In this document: positions 32,756 through 43,715 of the stretch, one piece after another
Layout of the letters: each line of letters opens with the position of its first letter
How positions within the stretch are numbered: the stretch's first letter is position 1
NCBI GenBank assembly: GCA_030068145.1
Contig: JAPJBO010000551.1
Span: 88,305-152,304, forward strand
Reading direction: 5' to 3'
Length of the DNA: 64,000 nt
Origin: Diplonema papillatum
Lineage: Eukaryota > Euglenozoa > Diplonemea > Diplonemida > Diplonemidae
The notes under the pieces: generated by a model
Database searches by the model: none
The model's input: the letters and a program-made list of their open reading frames with translations, nothing else
What the model was told of the DNA's origin: nothing
Position numbers and translations under genes: made by a program

Positions 32756-34115
32756 TTGACTAGCTGCTTCTGCCTTGTTCCTGCTGATCCAACCTGGGTG
32801 TGGAACAGATTGTGCCCTTTCAATTGGTGCAGCAGGTGGTCATAAACCTGGTCCTTCCGGCCGAGATCCTGGTGCACCCAACGCCCAAGGTTGTCGGGAA
32901 CCCCATTCGGGCGGTAGAACTTCCCGTCGTCACCAATATTGGTGACGTTGTCGATTGACCTGTTTTTTTTTTTTGTGTTTTCCGACTTTTCAATCCAGAC
33001 GCTTCAACGCGGTGAACCACACTGGCACGGATGGAACGGTCGGAGCAGCGCTGTGGGCCTGCCACCACAGTGTTCAGATGATAATCGGCTCGAAACTCCG
33101 GCATGAAGGTGCCCAGATTACTGTTGGCGAAGGGTTTCAGTACCAGCAACAAGTCCAGTTGAGCAACTGCAAACGGCTGGTTTGAAAGTGAAAGTTAGCT
33201 TGAAACTTCGTCGATTGGATGTCGAAAACTCAAGGGTGAATCGGTATTAGCTCAACTTTGCGAGTGCAAACAACAAGAATGGCATGGTGGGCACGCATTG
33301 GCTTGCCGATGACTCTCCGCGAACGCAACAAGAGACATTCGGCTCAAGGAGGAAACGGCTGGAGCGCATGAACGGTAGGTTAATGCATCGAGGCTTCGTC
33401 CGGCAGCGTGTTGTGTCCAACACTGGGCGATGGTCACCCCTTTAACCTGGCTTTTTTGCCGGACTCGGGGTGCCGTGGAGAAGCTGGCACACCTTTTAGG
33501 CTGGGTACGCGGACCTTCCCGCAGGAAGGGGTCTCGATAGCGACCCGACCAGCCGTACTTGGCTTCACCCTCTTCGATTTTCACGGGATCCTTGCCGGTG
33601 GTCTTCGGGTTGATGTATCGGTTGTAGTGCGTCGGCAAGAAGGTGAGGGAGTTCGCGCTGTTGGAGAACAGCATGCGGAGCTGCGAGACGTTGGCGCTGC
33701 CGTTGTCGCGCTTCCTCGCCCCGTAGTAGGTCGCGTACGAGATGGGCTGCCGCTTGTACGAGCTTTCGTACAGGGCCTTGAGCTTCGCGGCGTTCAGCGA
33801 CAGCTTCACGTTGCGGACGTACTTCTCGCGCGCAGCGGCGGCGCTTTCCTGCGTCTCCTGCGCCCACCGCCGCCGCGCTGCTTCGTCTTCGACCCTCGAC
33901 AGCGCCGTGTCCGTCGTGCTGCCGATTGCCTTCGACCGCCAGTTTGCGCCAGTGACCGTTCCGGCCAGGCCCGCCGCTATCCCGTTGGGGTTCGTCCCGC
34001 CGGTCCCTGGCAGGAGGTGTCCGACGACCCGCGCGCCGGGGATCGTGTTCCCGTTGTTCGGCAGCTTCCAGAACGCCGGCGCCTTGGTCACCTGCCGCGG
34101 CATTTTGAGAGCCAT
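32756..34115 (-). CDS. Unrecognised conserved-looking protein, two exons found
   Basis: Exon 33493-34115 starts MALKMPRQVTKAPAFWKLPN (ATG at 34115 in a fair context, gcaagATGg) and ends AAAAG|GTGTGC. Exon 32756-32959 starts after an A-rich AACAG acceptor and ends AA|GTATGC. The phases match (phase 2 joins AG+G to give Arg), giving PRTQPKR then SIDNVTNIGDDGKFYRPNGV and DNLGRWVHQDLGRKDQVYDH. Other strong segments are RRRWAQETQESAAAAREKYV (helical), YATYYGARKRDNGSANVSQL and LTFLPTHYNRYINPKTTGKD. I do not recognise the family. The last exon(s), left of 32756, are not identified. The open frame continuing upstream to 34250 is Arg/Ala-rich and probably 5' UTR. Confidence 0.6.
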
Positions 34116-35351
34116 CTTGCCCGGGGCCCCAGCTGCAGCGAGGCCCCCCGCCCTGCTTGCCCCCAAACTTGCCCTGTGGTGGCGGCGTGGGAAACGATTG
34201 AGTTGGGCCCTGTACGATGCCGGTGCCGGGCTGCGTCCGGCGCGTAGCACTCAGGGAGGGGTCCACACGCTCAAGGGGGCGAAGTGCCGCCCTGGTAGCG
34301 GTGTGGGAAAACTATTGAATGCCGGTGCCGGGCTGCGTCGCAAAGCCAGCGCGGCGGCGAAGATATTGCAAGGTAGCACTCACGGGGGGCGATTGCAGCG
34401 ACGTGTATAACGTTACCAAGTTGGCCTCCTTCGCGGGCAATTTGGCGGCACTTAGCCTCTTTGGCGGGTGGCCCCTTCGGGACCCGGGCCACTTGACGTG
34501 TGCGCGGGTTTCTCTGCAGAGCAATTCCAGCACGAAAGGCAGCACGACAACCCGAAAAGCAACGTGGGGATGTACATCATCTTGGCAGGTAAAGCCCTGA
34601 GAAAACAATGAAAGCTAGGCGATTTTTTGGCTAGGTACTAGTAGTGAATGATACTCCAACATTGACACGGCTTGGCGGCCTTTCGCATAAAGACTCGTTA
34701 ACCAAACGTTAGGTCGTCGATAACTCATCAACAATTCAAAACAGATGACGCAAGGCACCGCCTGCTGAAGCTCAGGTTTGCAGTTCTTTTACCGTTGGAC
34801 TAAACCAGCCAGGCAGTGTCGGCAATCTCGTTGTTTCTGTCTGAGGCAGACCGAAACGAGAACAGGTTATCTGCAGGTTATCTGCTGAGCATTGAACGAG
34901 TTAGAACAATAGTTATGCACAGGCGGTTCGGAGGTTGAAAAGAGGTGTTGCCGACAGCGTAGCCAATGAACAGGCTCGCGCCCCCAGTCGCGCCCCCAGA
35001 CGCCGACGTACGGGCACGTTGGGTCGTTCGCGCACGTCCGAGCAAGCTTGTCAGTGACAGAGTCGATGCGCCCCGCACCAGGACCTAATGACCCGTGGTG
35101 CTGTTGACAGGGAAGCCTTCGCTTTGGCCTTCAATGCTCTTCATTGAATACCCGCTACTGCGACCAAGATCTGCACGCATCCGCACTCCTTCGAGGCCCA
35201 CGTCAACAACTTCGCGGCGTGAACTTCGCACTCCTACGCACGCCTGGCTTGGTGATGCCAGCACGCGGAACGGTAAAACCACCGACATTCGTTCTCGAAA
35301 CTTCCCCGAGACTGTCAGGCCCTGCGGCTGTGCAGGCTATTCCTTCGCAGG
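34116..35351. other. Intergenic region with a local duplication
   Basis: A sequence containing gatgccggtgccgggctgcg and gtagcactca recurs at about 34195-34260 and 34305-34390, in the presumed 5' flank of the gene at 34115. No other gene is recognised. Confidence 0.4.
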
Positions 35352-36682
35352 CTATTCCTTCGCAGGCCGTTGGAGCGGATACGGCTCGAACGGCGCCGGC
35401 TCCGGCACGAGACCGAAGTGGTACTTCTTGTTTCGCTTGTGGCTCTGCTGCGACAGCATCTTCGCCGCGTCCTTCGGATCGTCGACGGACCGGTTTTGCC
35501 ACTTTCCCTTCTTGAGAGTGATGGGGCGCTGTCCGATGTACTTCCCCTCCATCTCGCGCAGAGCTGCGAGGGCGTCCTCCGCCGTTCGGAAGCTCACAAA
35601 GCCGTATCCTCGGGTCTTGCCCGTGTGCGAATTCCGCACGACTTTCGCCTTGAGGAACGACGTGTAGTTCGAAAACTTCTTCCCGAGCACGTCGCACGTC
35701 ACCTCGTTTCCGATGTTTCCAACAAAAAGCTGTGCGTGGGTTCGTGTGTGTCGGTGGCCGAACACACCCCGGAAACTGTTCCTCCTCCCGACCTCACGGA
35801 GCTAAAGGATGGCCAGGTACATCATGTTCCCGATGTTTCCCTCTCAAAAGGCTAAGGCCCAGCCTCCGTTTGTTGTCCCAGTGAGCTCTATACTTCAAAA
35901 AAAACGGTTGATTGAACCCCAAACCATCGAGGCGTGACGTATCTTCGGGCTCGGCGCTTGCGTTAGAGACGGTCAGTCACAGGGCATAGTAGACGCAGTT
36001 GTGGCACTGTGATAACTTCGACTCAATTTCTTGCGGCTGACCACGATGCTTTTGGCACAGAGTAATTGTTTTTTGGATGTCTAACTAATGCACTTTGAAG
36101 GGAACAACCCCCGATCGACGGCAGCACGCTATCCTCACACTGCTAGGTCAAGGAACCAGGGAAGCGCGCACAAACTGCCGTCACTGCAAGCGGCCGTCAG
36201 TTGACAATAAAAGCTGATCATACCCGGAAGTCGTCGTCTGGCCAGTCGGCGAGGCTGTCGTCGACCCACACCCTTCCGTTGCCGCCTTGCCGGATGCACT
36301 TTGCGTCGGGCTTTTTTTTGGCCTCCTTCTTGACGGCGACGCTGCTGCCCGCCGATCCGACCGGGATGATGCGGGTCGTCGTGGTCATCGCCCCGGCGAG
36401 GCCGAACGAGGGAAGCCCATCTTTGCTCCCGGGAACGGCGGGGACGGTGAGCGCAAGCGCGTTCCCGGGCGCGGGGCTGGTCGACTTGTCTGCGCCGGGC
36501 ACTTGGGGCACGGTGGGCAGCAGTGTGGCGGCGCCCAGCTGCGACTTCGGGGGAGGCGACGGGGAGCGCGAGGCCGAGTTCTGCGACTGCGACTCGTCCT
36601 GCGCCTGCCGCTGCTGCTGCTTCAGCAGGCTCAGCCGCGCCGCGATGCTGTCGGCCGACACGGGCTTCTTCTCGGGCTGCAT
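35352..36682 (-). CDS. RBM42: RBM42-like RNA-binding protein
   Basis: Two exons: 36224-36682 (153 codons, starting MQPEKKPVSADSIAARLSLL) and 35352-35729 (126 codons with stop), joined in phase 0 at CGG|GTATGA and acgcacag|CTT. The protein has 278 residues. The exon junction joins GRVWVDDSLADWPDDDFR to LFVGNIGNEVTCDVLGKKF, reproducing the hallmark of RBM42: a WED-SL-EW-like motif just before the RRM. The RRM (about 154-232) has RNP2 LFVGNI and RNP1 RGYGFVSF, then a basic tail ending LQRPAKE. The N-terminal half is Pro/Ser/Lys-rich. Human RBM42 is longer (480 residues). It binds RNA and is linked to splicing and hnRNP K; here function is by homology. Confidence 0.82.
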
Positions 36683-36689
36683 CTTGATA

Positions 36690-36800
36690 TTTTTTTTTTT
36701 GTGCTTTCCGACGGTCCCGTTAGGGCGTGCAGATTGGTGTATTTCAACCTTATTGTTTGTGAGGTTAAGCTTCGTGTGTGGTGTTCGACAGTGGGGGGAA
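36690..36800 (+). repeat. Dispersed repeat family R2, partial copy
   Basis: After a T-run, gtgc then agggcgtgcagattggtgt then ttgtgaggtt-agcttcgt resembles 38610-38700 (gggcgtacagattggtgt and tgtaaggttcggcttcgt). It overlaps the 5' end of the RBM42-like gene, so the promoter or 5' UTR may derive from it. Confidence 0.5.
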
Positions 36801-38609
36801 AATGTTTCTTGGGTTTGAAGAGCGCGTGGTGCTTGCACCACTGAGGTCAGGTTATTTAACCGCGGATTTAGTGAAGGATTGTTCAGGAAACGGTCGCGAG
36901 CGAAACCCGACCAGGTAACGACCATTTCACTGTCTTCTTTGTTTTGTGATGCGAACATCACGAGGTGCTGTCCGAAGACACCGCCCACGTGAGCACTGTT
37001 AAGCAGCGGTTGCCAGATACTCCCGTAGCACCTATTCACGGGTTTGCAGGGGTAAAAAGGAAGCCCGGGTTGGGGAGGGTGGTGGGTTTGGTGCGTAGTA
37101 TTCTTCTTTTTTTGTTCTTTCTCGGTTCTGGTGGTGCTGCTCCTTCCTTCTCGTCCTGTGTTGGGTTACGACTTTTTTTGTTCTTTATCGGTTCTGAGCG
37201 TTTCCATATGCCTTTTCCTGCTTTGACATGCAGTCCCTTCCAAACTGTACCTCTCTTGGTGTTCGGGGGTTGGGCCGTATGGTAACGTCTCGGGAAACGA
37301 AGTTTGTGGCGTCACAAAAGTGACAGGTTGCCAAAGCAACCGGGTGCCGAGCTTAAGCAAGGCGTTTGTCAATGGAGTGGGGGGGGGGGGGATGAGAGGG
37401 AAAATCTTGCTTTATGCTTAGACAGAACGCTGCCCTCATGCGTGATATATGCATGCCTCAGGTCTTCTACGAAGAACATGCTGCATAGAAACCGTACACC
37501 GCGAGAGTAGGAGAAAGTAGAAAGGGAAACTAAAGTTTTCGTTGACCGCACTACCCTGAGCCCAAATCCTGGACGTGGTTTCAGGTGGCAAATTGGCAAA
37601 TGATCATGAGCAGAAGTTCCAACTTGGGCGGTTCAGTTATCTCACACATTGCATGTGGCCTAAAAAAAAAAAAAAAAAGCAAAAATAGGAAAAAGGAGTG
37701 TAGGGCTCCCTGAGTAGGGTATGAACCCTTCAGGGACTGGTCCTCCGTATTCCTATTTACCGCGGTGTAGTGCGCATCTTGTTCTGCGTCGGGTTTCGCT
37801 CTTGAACGCAGACCCCCAGGTTTGCCCGTCCTGGCTTCGGCGGCGCGAGCGGCCGGGCTTCGCGCACGCATCTTTGCGCATTTCCTTCGCGGCCAGGTTG
37901 CAATCCTCTGTTTCCAAGCTGTCAAGCCTACTCGTTCAGAGCCAAGCGTCTGCTAACAAGCGCGATCAACGCCACCCGATCAACCACCGAGGGAACAGTT
38001 GTCGTGCCTTTTCTCCGATACTCGGAATTTTCGTGTGGGACTCGTGGTTGGTGGTACTCCGTAGGTACAGGCGCATACGATACACAGGACAGCAGCACGC
38101 ACAGCACGTCGTAGCACGGGGCACCTGGAGGACATCCTGCATAGGTGGGCCTGTAATAGAGTAGGGGGGTCTGTTCTTCGGCTCATGGGCAATCGCTGCG
38201 CTTTGACCTCTCGGTGAGGGAGTTGGACGTTCACTTTGCTCCAGAATAATGCGACGACAGTTTGCCGCTCTGCAGGCTGCTGCGGGTTTGCGTGATTAAC
38301 CTGAGAAGGGCGGAAATGACAGGAGCAAGATAGTGCACCAATGGTGATCTGTGCCAGAGACCGGGCAAATCTGCTAAGGCGCGAATCGAAGGACAAGAAC
38401 GAACCCGTAGCCGCGGAGGCTACATTCCACGGATAGTTCGAAGCATGGTTTGGGCCGGGAGAACACAGGTTCAGAGTTGGCTCTGCATGTTCAGTCGCTG
38501 GTACTAGGAGCATCGCCGTGGCTTTATTCATGCGAGTGATTGACTTGAGTGCAGCGCGTCATTCCAACAGCAACAGCACAATAGCTGGTGTAGGTGCGTG
38601 TTTCTGTTC
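36801..38609. other. No gene recognised
   Basis: Holds a G-run (about 37378-37391), an A-run (about 37663-37678) and T-rich stretches near 37100-37190. The minus-strand ORF 37980-38531 (183 codons) has no domain and is Ser/Arg/Cys-rich; I do not call it. Confidence 0.4.
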
Positions 38610-39090
38610 ACCTTTTTTTTGTGCTGAAAGGGCGTACAGATTGGTGTCTTTCGACCCTATGCTTGCTTGTAAGGTTCGGCTTCGTAAAAGCTTTTTGATG
38701 GTGGGGATTGGAGGGGATTGCAAGAACGTGCGTGGAAAGGTAATGTGCTCAACACCGCACTGGTCCTTCTGCACTGCGTTTCGGTCCTTTACGCTGCGGA
38801 CACAGAAGGCGGGCCGCCAGCAGCGCGGAGCCTAAGTGCCTGTGAGTCTGGGTTGTTAGGCGTGTTCGCAGCTGGTCACAACCAGACCACTCATGCTACC
38901 AGAACAGGCAAAGCCGTCTCGGGGAGAAGGCCCCTACAACCGTGTCTCAGCAATCGGTTAAAACTTGGGGCGTCCACCCTACTTGTCGACTCGCTAACGC
39001 GCTCACTTGTCTTCTTTTTACGGTGGCAATCTGCGAAGTAAACTCCGCAGAGCACAGCGAGCATGGGTGCCGCGTGCAGCACCAATGATT
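38610..39090 (+). repeat. Dispersed repeat family R2, long copy
   Basis: Shares an extended series of blocks with the CSD-array spacers: gtgctcaacaccgcac, tctgca-cg-gtttcggt, cagctg-tc, acaaccgtgtct-agcaatc, cgtc-acc, gtcttctttttacgg-gg, ctgcgaagtaaactccgcag and tgccgcgtgcagcacca. Array counterparts are at 773-1020, 6868-7110 and 12112-12350. A further copy is at 57890-58140. A short second copy follows at about 39180-39240. No ORF is conserved across copies, so it is a non-coding mobile repeat. Confidence 0.65.
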
Positions 39091-39563
39091 GAAGTACCAA
39101 GGGGAAAGAGTGTGAGGAAGTAGTCCTGCGAGCTGACGGCAGCGTCGATTACGCGAAGCACCCTACTGAGGGGGGTGCTTGGAATGGAGTGTTCCGAACA
39201 CCGCACTTCCCCTATCAGGACCGCACCGTGTTTCATTCTGATTGGGGTGGGGGTAGGAGCGGCAATGAAAGAGCAAGCAGTATTTTGATGGAGAGAAGTG
39301 CAGTCGTTGAAACTCAAAGACTCCAAGACTCGTAAACCAAGGGGTAAGAAATGGGTCAGCTGACCCGATGTTGCCAAGGCCTACGTAACATCCGGGTCAA
39401 ATACGGACATGATAGGCTCCTCACGTCTTTCCACTTCTGGGTCAAGTCCAGATCCTCCTTGGCGGGTGCGGGCATTTTGCGTTTCCTTTTTGTTTGTGCG
39501 CACTAGCGGAACTCACCTGCTTTGGTAAGTTTCATGTAGTACGCTGCCAACTACATTTTTTAG

Positions 39564-40001
39564 TGCCAACAATGCATTGTTAACACAAAAAAGAAGCGAG
39601 CCGACGAGTCAGAGGAGAACTCGGAGGTGGAAACTGAGGACCCGGACACCGAAGACAAGGGGAGCCGGCAAATTAGCGAGCTGGGATTGTCACGAAAAGA
39701 CAGGTCAGAAGCAGAAGCTTTCATACCCGAAAAGCAGTTCGACTTTAATCGAGACTTAATTGCTGTCAAATACCTTGCAGCAACGACCATTCGACAACTG
39801 GAATGCTTTCGTGGCTCAAGAGGGCGGGGACACAGCCTCGCTATAGGATGCACGCTATGCAAGCGAATAGAATTTTTGCGCGAAGCTAAGACTCGAGTGA
39901 GACCAAGCCGTGTGAAAAGCCGCAGGAGCCTTCCACGCAAAACCTCGTTTGTGGGTGTCAACACAGACCTTCTGGCCACAAACATCCTAGTAGGCCAATA
40001 A
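39564..40001 (+). CDS. Possible terminal exon of an unrecognised gene
   Basis: An acceptor-like acattttttag precedes a 145-codon open frame beginning CQQCIVNTKKKRADESEENS and ending at a TAA at 39999-40001. It passes through SRQISELGLSRKDRSEAEAF, EKQFDFNRDLIAVKYLAATT and GHSLAIGCTLCKRIEFLREA. The acidic/basic start and mixed composition look coding. The family is unknown; upstream exons are not found, and it could belong to a mobile element. Confidence 0.4.
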   Translation, partial: CQQCIVNTKKKRADESEENSEVETEDPDTEDKGSRQISELGLSRKDRSEAEAFIPEKQFDFNRDLIAVKYLAATTIRQLECFRGSRGRGHSLAIGCTLCKRIEFLREAKTRVRPSRVKSRRSLPRKTSFVGVNTDLLATNILVGQ

Positions 40002-40139
40002 AACGAGGCTAAATCCGAAAAAATTGGGCTCAGGGGTCAATTCCGATAATGTTGCCATCTGTGTCAGCAAAATTCATCGCGAGTCACCGCAGACCTGGTT
40101 GCACCGACCTGGGGGCACATTGCGGCTCAAGAGTCCTGC

Positions 40140-40606
40140 AGAAATACAGGTACTTACTTCGGCGAGGCCAGAGGGGGAGAAGCAATACACAACATAGCTG
40201 GTCTCCTTCTTTGTTGGACGCCCACAGAAGTATCTGTGTTTCGTGCCAGTCACTCGCAATAGCGGCCGCCTCGAGTATCTGCACAGTGCGGTACTACGCA
40301 TTTATTTGTTTTTACGCAAAGCAGGTGTTATTCTCTGTTCGTGCAATTTGCACCTTATTTGCGTTCGGGTTGAACCATTGGTACACGTTACTTTTCCAGC
40401 GATATTTGTGGATTAGAAAGTCGGTAGTATAAAGTCTCCGGTTGACCGTAGGATAGGGAGGGTGTTCAGCTGGAACATGCTCCCTGAGAGGAGGAAACTG
40501 GTTGCGGTTGCGCAAAACTGTGTTTCGTGTGGGTCGCAGCACATTTTCTCCTTCGCAACTACCGGCCGCTCGAGTGTAGCTTACAAAGCAGGTGCTTACT
40601 TCTATT
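40140..40606 (+). repeat. Dispersed repeat family R1, two diverged partial copies
   Basis: 40140-40340 matches R1 through gaggccagagggggagaagc, tgtttcgtgccag-cactcgcaa and gcaaagcaggtg. 40513-40606 repeats the second half (gtttcgtgtgggtcgcagca, then tacaaagcaggtgcttac). Confidence 0.55.
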
Positions 40607-40619
40607 AGCGTTTAACCCC

Positions 40620-42220
40620 TTACGGACGGAGGGAGGGAGGCTGTCCACCGGGCGCAGAAGCGCCTTCTGGGGAATCGATGGGTCGAACTCGACGGTTTCG
40701 ACTCCATGATGGAACATGTGCTCCTTCGAAAGGTTTCGTACATATCTTCACAGCAGCAAACATTGTCTTTACTCTGGAAGCAGAGTGTCCAAAGTCCTGG
40801 CATTTTCGACATAAATATAATCCGTTCGAAAAGGGTAAAGTCGTTTTTGTGCAATTTGATCGCTTTGCGTTTGCTTATAATACTTTTTAGCAGTAACAAT
40901 TATGCTCTGCGGAGGCAGTTACTGGTCATCGCAAAATATGTGGGAGAGAGAGAGAGAGAGAAAGAGAAAGAGAAAGAGAGACGGGTTCGAGTGCAGAGAC
41001 CATCTCTCCGAAGAGTTTCCAGTCTCCTCACGTTCCCCCATAATTTTCAGCATGCACAAGATACCCTTTCCATAGAGTGTCTCAAGTGGGGTTGCCCTGC
41101 ACGGGGAGGGAGGTACTCGGAGATGCTAGTCTTCTAAGATCTCCGATCGCATACGACAATAAAAGAGAGAAAGGGAGAGAGTCCCCTCAATAACAAAATG
41201 CCGGAGCATATCGCACATGGTTTGCATGCTTTAAGTAGTACAAGTAGTATGTGTCGGTCTAGTATCGGGAGCAAGTCTGGAAGCAGAACGGAGCACCCTT
41301 CACAAACAACCGAGTGACATAATGACGGATCTGCATGCTTTCAATAAAAAGAAGGCTGACAAAAAAGGCAAGGTGAATTCTGTTTTCCCTATATTTCGGG
41401 ATACGAACGGGGGGAAATCATGCCCAGACATGAGGGTGTCCACCCCCCGGTGAACTCTTCGGAGCTCAGGGGAGGCTCCCCAATGGGCAAGCCCACGAAT
41501 AACAAGCCGGTCGCGGTTCGAACTCGATTGAACGAGCGCGGTAACGGCTTGGCCGTGGGCAATTACCAGTTCCCGAAGGATCCACCAAGGACGAGAGTCA
41601 CTTGATATTGGTTGAGTCGTGTGCGCAGTCAATTAAAGAGCTTGTCTTGTGACGACGCGCGCACGTCGGGTATCGGGCACCTTAAAGAGGATGTGCAACA
41701 CGCACTCAGTGTCACTAGCTTCGGTATTATCCACTAGCGTCCGCTGCCCTCGATTAGTGTCCATTGGCGGCACCTGAAGCTCGCCGGTCGACATTTGTTG
41801 TAGGTTTAAGCGATTGCTAGTTGTTGAGACCCCGCCGAATCGGAATAAACTTGTTCTCCGACTGTTGTGCTAGCGTGCCTCCCCGCCTCGGAAGCTGGAG
41901 TAGACGTTTTGGTTAAAAGAACCGTGTGGGAAAAGGTTTGCCGCTCTTCGGGTGTGTCAAGGAGGACATCGGTGGCGATCTACACCCGAAGAAACAGGCC
42001 GTTATCCTTTACTTACTCCCAATACGCACTTTCACTCCATCTTCTTTGGCTGGAGTAGTACGCCGTGTAAGTGACCAAAGCTATCCAACATCGGCCGGCC
42101 GGGCCGCCAACGCGAGCCAAAAGGATGTAGTCGATCAAACTACTTGCCCTTTTGCTTCGCTTTGAGGTTTTAACGGCCTTGGTTTACTCGTGCGTTTTGG
42201 CTTGGTGTTCTGTTGTTTAT
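40620..42220. other. No firm gene; possible LTR-like segment
   Basis: A GA-rich run lies at 40942-40980. Around 41828-41890, tgttgagaccccgcc then AATAAA (about 41845) then ttgttctccgactg resembles the R/U5 part of a copia-type LTR, but I find no second copy or target duplication. The plus-strand frame at 41926-42165 (LHPKKQAVILYLLPIRTFTP) is unassigned. Confidence 0.3.
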
Positions 42221-42399
42221 GCTTTCGCCTGCGCAGCAGTTAACCTTCAACAGATATTTCGAAGGGGTGCTGTGCAGACGGCAAGACGGCAGCAGAGGAG
42301 AAGGTGGTATGGTGGTTTGTGAGATGGCGGCGAGAGAAGGCAAGCGATGGCTGATATTTGTTCACAATCTTCAACGTGTAACGGATTCTTCATTGACAC

Positions 42400-43610
42400 A
42401 ACGGAGCGCTGACGGCGCTGCAAGACCGGCGGGTTGGGGGCTGGGGATAAGGTGGTGAGGAAGGTGTGCTTTGAACAGTTTGGTCGTGAGAGACTCAGAC
42501 ACGAAGGCAGCTGCAAGGCCGGCGAGAAGATGGAGGGAGAAGGCAGCGATCGTGGGTATCAGTCTCCCATCGGCTAAATGAACGTGCGAGGCCCAACGGA
42601 TTTTCCGCCAACACGTCGGGGCGCTGCACGGCCGACAATGACGGACGGGGAGAAGGTGGCGAGGTGGATGTGCTTCGCACAATTTGGCTGTGAGAGACTC
42701 GGCGGATTCTTCGTCCGGCGGGAAAAGGCGGCGATCGCAGATAACCGCCTCCCATCGGCTTGAACGCGCAAGGCTCAACGGATTTTCCGCCGACACGACG
42801 GGGCGCTGCACGGCCGGCGGGATGGCGGCTGCGGAGATTGCTCGTGAGCGAGCTGCCAACTTCGAAGCACGCGGGCGGGACGCAGACGACAACGTGCTGC
42901 GGCGCGGCCCTCGCGAAGCCTTCGGGAGACACGTCGGAGTCCGAAAAGCTGCCCGAAGCTTCCGGCCGGCGGACGCGGCGTGCAGCTGCGTCCGGCGGGC
43001 CTCTCTGCTGTACTCGTCGGCAACCTTCTTCGTTGCGTCGCGCGCTCCTGCTGGAGGGCGGTCACCTTGCCGGCCATCTCGTCCGCGCCCCGCTTGAGCG
43101 TCTCCTCGCGGATGGTGAACGTGTCTTTCAGGCGCCGGACGACTTGGTCGGAGGACCGTTTGACCTCGTCCGTTTGCTTGTCTTTGCCTTCGAGGGTCGT
43201 TTTCATCGCCATCGCCGCCGTCGAAGCCCGCGCCGCAGCTTCGATAGCTCGTTCCTTCCGGACACGAAGGGGCAGCTGCAAGGCGGCGGGAGAAGGCCAC
43301 GATCTTTTGGGTATCTGTCTCCCATCGGCTTGAACGCACGAGGCTCGACGGATTTTCCGCCCACACGTCGGGGCGCTGCACGGCCAGCAATGACGGACGG
43401 GGAGAAGGTGGCGAGGTGGATGCGCTTCGCACAATTTGGCTGTGAGAGACTTGGCGGATTCTTCGTCCGGCGGGAGAAGGCGGCGATCGCAGATATCCGT
43501 CCCCCATCGGCTTGAACGCGCGAGGCTCAACGGATTTTCCGCCGACACGACGGGGCGCTGCAAGGCCGGCGGGATGGCGGCTGCGGAGAAGGCGGCGACG
43601 GCGGGTACGC
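42400..43610 (-). repeat. Duplicated coiled-coil exon and intronic repeats
   Basis: 42835-43250 is a near copy of the coiled-coil exon at 43620-44060 (same GKDKQ-DEVKRSSDQVVRRL and KDTFTIREETLKRGADEMAG), but a 23-bp deletion near 43045 breaks its frame. Around both copies a segment with cggattttccgcc-acacg, cggggcgctgca and cccatcggcttgaacgc recurs at about 42590, 42780, 43350 and 43530. Probably a recent segmental duplication that left a pseudo-exon. Confidence 0.75.
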
Positions 43611-43715
43611 TTTGTACGGCTTGCTCGTGAGCGAGCTGCCAATTTCGAAGCACGCGGGCGGGACGCAGACGACAACGTGCTGCGGCGCGGCCCTCGCGAA
43701 GCCGCCGGGAGACAC

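Noticed and set aside
33408-34410. Long plus-strand ORFs opposite the gene at 33493-34115
   Set aside because: Shadow frames in G+C-rich coding DNA; the minus-strand frame has matching splice phases.
37980-38531. 183-codon minus-strand ORF
   Set aside because: No domain, no splice context and composition like the surrounding intergenic DNA.
41480-41560. tRNA gene suggested by a ggttcgaact box
   Set aside because: No matching A box, acceptor stem or anticodon arm could be drawn around it.
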